From Posidonia oceanica (lineage: Eukaryota > Streptophyta > Magnoliopsida > Alismatales > Posidoniaceae), in the NCBI GenBank assembly GCA_037176725.1, contig JAZBRS010000037.1:13589298-13653297 (forward strand): a DNA stretch of 64,000 bases. The letters run 5' to 3'. This document shows, in pieces, positions 59,101 to 64,000 of this stretch. The first letter of the stretch is position 1; each line of letters opens with the position of its first letter. The translations under genes were made by a program, and so were the position numbers. The notes under the pieces were generated by a model. The model saw only the letters and a list, made by a program, of their open reading frames with translations. It was not told the DNA's origin and did not search any database.

Positions 59101-59229
59101 AATATAAAATTAGAATTTATCTCTACATCTGAACAACTTGCTGATATCTTTACAAAACCACTTGATGAATCACAATTTATAAAAATTAGAAGACATCTAG
59201 GTATATGCAAGATAGATGATCTGAATTAA
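56164..59229 (+). pseudogene. pol: Pol of S1: protease, integrase, RT, RNase H; degraded
   Basis: Copia order. Protease WILDSGCSRHMT with DSG at 56229-56237; integrase zinc region (RRLGHANMGQL ... CDACQFGKQ) and core with HIDLFGP, SDHGGEF and GVVERKNRTL; RT with ARLVAQGYNQEEGINF and YVDD at 58278-58289; RNase H with YSDADYAGCKTDRKS and STTEAEY. Stops at 56430, 56688, 56961, 57180, 57315 and 57786, mostly CAA-to-TAA or TGG-to-TGA/TAG. A frameshift near 58555 moves the last 223 codons to another frame. Catalytic residues are otherwise present. Confidence 0.93.
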
Positions 59230-59327
59230 AATTTATTTTCTCTAAAATCTAAATTGGTATACCGAAATTAAATGGTTTTCCGATCTCTATATAAATTTGT
59301 CAAATTTTTTTGATACCGTTTTTGTCT

Positions 59328-59770
59328 GGTTTTCCGAAATTCCCTGATTCGGAAGATCATTTTTGATCGATTTTCCGAAAATCCCTAGTTCGGAAGTTCA
59401 TTTTTGAACGATTTTCCAAAAATCCCTGGTTCGAAAGTTCTTTTTTGATCGATTTTTCGAAAATCCCTGGTTCGGAAGTTCTTTTTTGACTGGTTTTTCG
59501 AAAACCCCTAGTTCAGAAGTTCTTTTTCGTCTGGTGTACCGATTGTGCAAAGAAACAAAAAAACCTGCAATTTTTTCGGTGAACTGATATTTACCGATTT
59601 TCCGAAATTCCCTGATTCGGAAGTTCAATTTTGACTGGTGTACCGGTTTTAAATTTTAATCATCAATTATTTGTATCTTCTTCGGTAAACCGATATGAAC
59701 CGGTTTTCCAAAATTCCCTGATTCGAAAGTTCAATTTGGACCAGTTTACCGTTTTTCCTTTTAAATCATT
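59328..59770 (+). repeat. 41-bp repeats between pol and extra ORF of S1
   Basis: Five tandem units of about 41 bp (GATTTTCCGAAAATCCCTGG then TTCGGAAGTTC and a T run) from 59328 to about 59533, then two more scattered copies near 59595 and 59700. Words such as GGTAAACCGATATGAACCGG resemble the palindromes of the S1 LTR. The same repeats occur in S2 (63640-64000). Confidence 0.85.
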
Positions 59771-59806
59771 TTTTTTCGTTGAAAACCCTAGAGTTCGGCC
59801 CTTTCC

Positions 59807-59814
59807 TATAAATA
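59807..59814 (+). promoter_or_regulatory. Candidate internal promoter (TATA box) before S1 extra ORF
   Basis: TATAAATA, 218 bp before the ATG at 60032, followed by a pyrimidine-rich stretch (59880-60030) like a plant 5' leader. S2 has TATATATA at the matching place. Function is inferred. Confidence 0.45.
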
Positions 59815-60031
59815 TTGTTCTTCCGTTTTTGGCCGACACTCCACCCTAACCCTCCAAAAACCTACGATCACTTACCGATCGTCGCCCCCTCCTCTCCGGC
59901 TTCTGGCTCCTCCCTGTTCGCCTCAGGACTCCAACGCCTCTCCGGCTTCCGACTCCTCCCCAGACTCCGATGCCTCTTCGTCGTCTCCTCTCTGTCTCAT
60001 CGGCTCCACCTCTCACTCCGTCTCTCATCCA

Positions 60032-61117
60032 ATGGCACCAAAGAAAAGCCAAGCTCAGAAGAGCAAGAGGAAGATTCCGGCCACTGCCAGCAACTCCTCC
60101 GATGACGACCACACCCACGGCAACAAGTTCCTCCATTTCATAGATGAAGAAGCCATGAAATCCCACCATGAGCGTTTTGCCAACCGAGAGGTCCTCACCG
60201 GCAGACGAGTCAACTTCCAATCTTTGGGTGATATTCGATCTCTGTTTGATGTCCAATCTCTATCTCCAATTTTAGCATCTATGGGCGACAATAAGTACTA
60301 TCCCCACCTAGTATCTGAGTTCTATGCCAACCTCCTAATTTCAGCTGATACTTATGATTCTTATCTTTTAGGAGTAGAAATGAGTTTTGATGAAGTACTC
60401 ATAGGTCAACTTCTAAAAATTCCTTCCTCAGGAATAGACATCACATTATGTGTAGAGGAATTAGGTTTTAGCTATTTTGAAATAAATAAAACTATTTCCC
60501 AAAACAAAAAGAGTACGTTTATCCTGAACAAAATCAACCAGTTAACCAAAATACCTAGGATTATTGCATATATTCTAGCGCCCAATGTTATTCAAAAGAA
60601 GGGACACTTCGATGAATTGAGTAGCATGACTTGCAAAGCTGTATATGCTATAATGAAAAAGATTCCTGTTAATTGGGCTCGTGACATAATTCATCATATG
60701 AAACATATCAAAACCAAACTCTTTTATGGACCACTTCTCACATATCTCTTTCTCCACTTTGGTGTCCCACTAGAAAATGAACCATTCCTTCCCATTAGGG
60801 CCCATCCTATAGATGAGGTCACCATAGTAAGAATGGAGCATGCCTTGGACAGAGCAAGAGCTTTAAAGAGTTCCAATCCATCTTCCTCTAGCTCTCAAAT
60901 ACCTCAAGTTGAGAGTTCGGAAGAAGAAGAAGAAGAGGACCACCAAGAAGAATTTGAAAAGATAAGAAAAGAGATAGAAGACTTAAAGCTTCAAAACACC
61001 ATTTGGCAAAGCGGCGTCGATGATTGGCAAATGCAAATGGTAAAGAAGATCGATGATCAACACTCTGAAATCTTGCAATATCTTCATGGACATCTGCCTC
61101 CTCCATCCAACCAGTAG
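60032..61117 (+). CDS. S1 envelope-position ORF, intact 361-residue protein
   Basis: ATG 60032 (MAPKKSQAQK) to stop at 61117, no interruption. Basic N-terminus, then a conserved central part (HFIDEEAMKSH; GIDITLCVEELGF; RIIAYILAPNVIQKKGHFDE; MTCKAVYAIMKKIPVNWARD) resembling the putative plant transposon protein family (PF20167 as I recall), then a Ser-rich segment, an acidic Glu run and a C-terminal coiled coil. I see no signal peptide or convincing membrane segment, so the usual name envelope-like rests on position only. Its frame and distance from pol rule out simple readthrough. It is intact while gag and pol are broken. Confidence 0.88.
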   Translation: MAPKKSQAQKSKRKIPATASNSSDDDHTHGNKFLHFIDEEAMKSHHERFANREVLTGRRVNFQSLGDIRSLFDVQSLSPILASMGDNKYYPHLVSEFYANLLISADTYDSYLLGVEMSFDEVLIGQLLKIPSSGIDITLCVEELGFSYFEINKTISQNKKSTFILNKINQLTKIPRIIAYILAPNVIQKKGHFDELSSMTCKAVYAIMKKIPVNWARDIIHHMKHIKTKLFYGPLLTYLFLHFGVPLENEPFLPIRAHPIDEVTIVRMEHALDRARALKSSNPSSSSSQIPQVESSEEEEEEDHQEEFEKIRKEIEDLKLQNTIWQSGVDDWQMQMVKKIDDQHSEILQYLHGHLPPPSNQ

Positions 61118-61298
61118 TTGGATTTTTTTTGTGTATCTCTTTATTATGCTGTTTTTTTTTTTGGACATGTAACTAATCTTCAACTCTATGTCTTTGTGGA
61201 TTTGTTTATGCGCTTAAGATACTATCCATGGTAGTTTTTTTTTAAAAGAAAATCTTGCTTCTAAATATATTATCACATTTCTTTTTGTATGATGACAA

Positions 61299-61525
61299 AA
61301 AGGGGGAGAAATCATTATAACATATTTTATTTAAAGTCTATAATAAGGGGGAGCATATATATACTTATCTAGGCTTATAGTATAGGGGAGCATTTCAATG
61401 AGAAATCCTTATAGTAAGGGGGAGCATTTCTATTAACATTGAAAATTATTCACATGTTTTATCAAAGGATAAAAGAAATGAATATGTTTATGTTTAGCTT
61501 TTGTCAACATCAAAAAGGGGGAGAT
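61299..61525 (+). promoter_or_regulatory. Cluster of polypurine tracts of S1
   Basis: AAAAAGGGGGAGA or close variants near 61299, 61345, 61384, 61413 and 61514; the last abuts the 3' LTR and should be the active PPT. Repeated PPTs are a known Sirevirus feature. The stretch 61118-61298 is AT-rich with no gene. Confidence 0.85.
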
Positions 61526-62716
61526 TGTTGAAAAATATCTGTGATATATGTATTTTGATGATAACAAATTGATATTACTTGAGATTATTATTCAGTTGAT
61601 TTATAAGATAGGTGGATCATTGAAGAATATCAAGTACAGCATGAAATGCGAAAGATATTTCTACATCAAGAGACTACACAAAGGACAAGAAGAGAGATCA
61701 AGTCAAAATGTATTTATGTTGTAATTTTATATATCTCTGTATCAGTATACTTTGAGAAATGATGTAACGGATCTCCCAAAAACAGTTGGGATATCACCCT
61801 CACCTAAACCTAGGGTCTACAATTAGAAAAACCTCAAAGTTTAGAAGTTGGGTTAGAAACAGCAAACCGATTTCTACCGGTATACCGTTTCACAGAGTAG
61901 AAGGTTAATTAGCAAAATATCATTTAAATATAACCGTTGGATCAAAACGGAACACCATTTTCAAACGGAATACCATTACTTAATATAAGGGTCTTAGCTC
62001 CGAAATTCACCGGAACACCGGTAGTATTTGTCAACAGCTCAGATTAATATCGGAATACCGTTTCATATCGGAATATCGATTTAGTCGAAAGTTGGAGATT
62101 TTCGGTCAACCGTTTTATATCGGTCTACCGTTTTATACTAGCTGTTTATTAATGTTGAGCTAGCCGTTAGACACAGACTTGGGCCATGTTTTATCTATAA
62201 ATAGGACCCTTTAGGACCCACCAAAGGCACCTACCATCAACTAGCCTGTGTACTACTCATTTACTAAGCTACAAGCTCCATACACGTGAGAATACTCCCA
62301 AAACATCCAAAAGGCTACATCTTGTGAAAAGTCTCTTCAAAAGATCAAAGGAGACACTACTTAGTTTACTTTAAACAATGATCATTCTTCTCGGGTTGTG
62401 AGAAGAGCTCTACTAATATTTGCAGAGGAGGAATTCTTCATCAAGTAAGTATTGTATTATTTGATAAAGATTAAGGGAACTCCAGAGGGGATTTGGGAGT
62501 GGACTAGGCCGAGTTGGCTGAACCACTATATATACTGTGTCTATTATCATTGCCTCTCTTCTCCTTCTGTGATTGTAGTAGTTATTATTCAAATTGCTCT
62601 TCTTATATCTTTCCTATTTGAATATTATCTATTGATCTGTTAAAATTGGTTAAAATTCTGTTTAAATTTAAATTACTCTATTCACCCCCCTCTAGAGGTG
62701 CCTCTCGATCCTAACA
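61526..62716 (+). repeat. 3' LTR of S1 (1,191 bp)
   Basis: Partner of 53384-54572. TATA box TATAAATA at 62196-62203. Confidence 0.96.
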
Positions 62717-62721
62717 TTGTG
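62717..62721. repeat. Target-site duplication of S1, right copy (TTGTG)
   Basis: One mismatch to TGGTG at 53379-53383. Confidence 0.88.
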
Positions 62722-63387
62722 GACTATTACACAAGCCCAATTTACAGGGATCTTTTTCATTATTGCATATACTGCCTTACAAGTCATGCTACTTAACTCA
62801 TCAAAATGTCCTTTCTTTTGTATGATGTTAACAGCAAGAATATATGCGATTATTCTAGATGTCCTAGTTAATTGATTTATTTTATTGGGAATAAAGGTAC
62901 TCTTTTTATTTACAGAGATGGTTTTATTTATTTCAGGATAATTTAAACCTAGTTCCTCAACAGATAAGGTGATGTCTATTCCTGAGGATGGAATTTTTAG
63001 CAATTGGCCTATAAGAACTTCATCAAAAGTCATATCTTTACCTAATAGGTAGGAATCATAGGTGTCAGCTGAAATTACTAAATTGGCATAGAATTGTGAC
63101 ACTAAGTGTGGATAGTACTTAAGATCGCCAATAGATGCTAAGAATGGAGTTAAGGACTGAGCTTGAAAGAAAGAGCCTATGTCACCTAAAGTGTCAAAAT
63201 CTACCTTCCTGCCGGTGAGGACTTCTCTGTTAGCATATCGTTCCCAGTGAGCCTTCATGGCTTCCTCGTCGATGAAATGCAGAAACTTGTTTACGTAGGT
63301 GTGGTCATCTTCGGAGGAGTCGTCGGAGTGAGCGACGGATGGAGCTTTTCTTTTGGGTTTTTGGGAAAAGCTCTTCTTGGGTGCCAT
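62717..63387 (-). pseudogene. S2 envelope-position ORF, N-terminal half, cut by S1
   Basis: ATG 63387 (MAPKKSFSQKPKRK). Clearly homologous to the S1 protein up to PVNWAC, where the LTR of S1 interrupts it. No stop before the insertion point. Confidence 0.92.
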
Positions 63388-63545
63388 TTATTGAGGAGGA
63401 GGACGAAGAGGTGACAACGAAGGGTGCTTGAGAAGGGAAAAAGGAGGACGGAGAGATGCCGGAGGAAGGAGGAGGATTAGGGCTTGCGAGTGGAGGTAGA
63501 AGCTTAGGGTTGGAAGGGTGTGTCGGCCAAAAACGGAAAATGGGG

Positions 63546-63553
63546 TATATATA
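63546..63553 (-). promoter_or_regulatory. Candidate internal promoter (TATA box) before S2 extra ORF
   Basis: Minus strand TATATATA, about 160 bp before ATG 63387, with a pyrimidine-rich leader after it. Corresponds to 59807-59814 of S1; the CCGTTTTTGGCCGACA word just downstream is shared by both. Confidence 0.45.
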
Positions 63554-63639
63554 GGAAACATTGAACCCTAGGTTTTACAACCGAAAAAATGATTTTAAAA
63601 TGAAAAATGGTATACCGAAAACTGAACGATATTCCGATT

Positions 63640-64000
63640 TGTTCGATATAAAATAATTACTCATTCTACTAGAGCAAAATGTTCATTCGAATCAGGGATT
63701 TTCGGAACACCGATTTTAATCGGTTTACCGACAAATAAATATATAATTTTTGTTTTACATACAAATCAGTAGATTGGAACAAAATGTTCTTTCGAAACAG
63801 GGATTTTCAGAAAACCGGTCCAAAATGATCTTCCGAAACAGGGATTTTCAGAAAACCGGTGAATATTGGTTCACCGAAAAATCTGTAGAATTTTGCTCTC
63901 TGAATAATCAGTAGATCGGAACAAAATGTTCTTCCAAAACAGGGATTTTCGGAAAACTGGTCCAAAATGAACTTCCTAAACAGCAGAAAACCGTTCAAAA
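63640..64000 (-). repeat. 41-bp type repeats upstream of S2 extra ORF
   Basis: Several copies of the S1 spacer repeat in inverse orientation (plus strand AACAGGGATTTTCGGAAAAC, CCGGTCCAAAATG). They reach the window edge. Confidence 0.8.

Larger units (their letters stand above)
53384..62716 (+). mobile_element. Element S1: complete SIRE/Maximus-type Ty1/copia retrotransposon, 9.3 kb
   Basis: LTRs 53384-54572 and 61526-62716, tRNA-iMet-type PBS, gag, PR-INT-RT-RH in copia order, an extra ORF after pol, and several PPT-like tracts before the 3' LTR, a mark of Sireviruses. By eye the LTRs differ at about 35 positions in 1,190 (about 3%), mostly transitions. Pol has at least six in-frame stops and a frameshift. 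Confidence 0.96.
62717..64000 (-). mobile_element. Element S2 (SIRE-type), segment with extra ORF start and upstream spacer
   Basis: Holds the 5' half of the envelope-position ORF and its upstream spacer. Pol would lie beyond 64000. Confidence 0.85.

Overview
The window is plant nuclear DNA made entirely of nested LTR retrotransposons. I found no host gene, rRNA, tRNA gene or CRISPR array. The lineages present point to an angiosperm with a repeat-rich genome: Ty3/gypsy Tat/Ogre elements with two RNase H domains and 5.5-6 kb LTRs, and Ty1/copia SIRE/Maximus elements with an extra ORF after pol. Species cannot be named from this.

Five elements can be separated by LTR ends, primer binding sites (PBS), polypurine tracts (PPT) and target-site duplications (TSD). 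I call them S2, Y, X, Z and S1. S2 (minus, SIRE type) is the outermost host: 52578-53383 and 62717-64000. Y (minus, Tat/Ogre) sits in the 3' UTR of S2: 9851-17787 and 45537-52577, with its 3' end left of the window. X (minus, Tat/Ogre) is complete at 17788-45536 (27.7 kb), sits inside the gag of Y and is flanked by CATAG duplications. Z (minus, Tat/Ogre) entered the integrase region of Y; only its 5' LTR (4368-9850), leader and gag-pro (1-3033) are visible. S1 (plus, SIRE type) is complete at 53384-62716 and sits inside the envelope-position ORF of S2.

Each Tat/Ogre element reads right to left: LTR, a PBS apparently matching tRNA-Arg, a leader of about 1.3 kb, gag-protease, then RT / RNase H / archaeal-type RNase H / integrase without a chromodomain. 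X also has a long 3' region. It holds a DUF7745 or plant-mobile-domain-like ORF (26702-27904) and a 2 kb field of hairpin-forming tandem repeats (24358-26420). S1 reads left to right: LTR, tRNA-iMet PBS, gag, protease-integrase-RT-RNase H, a repeat-rich spacer with a TATA box, an intact envelope-position ORF, a cluster of PPT-like tracts, LTR.

X, Y and S1 pol are all broken, mostly by C-to-T or G-to-A changes that turn CAG, CAA or TGG into stops. Two reading frames stand out as intact: the gag-pro of Z, open for 1,068 codons up to the window edge, and the envelope-position ORF of S1. The most unusual signals are the hairpin array, the extra ORF of X, a likely internal promoter before the SIRE extra ORF seen in two copies, and non-coding boxes kept among otherwise divergent LTRs.
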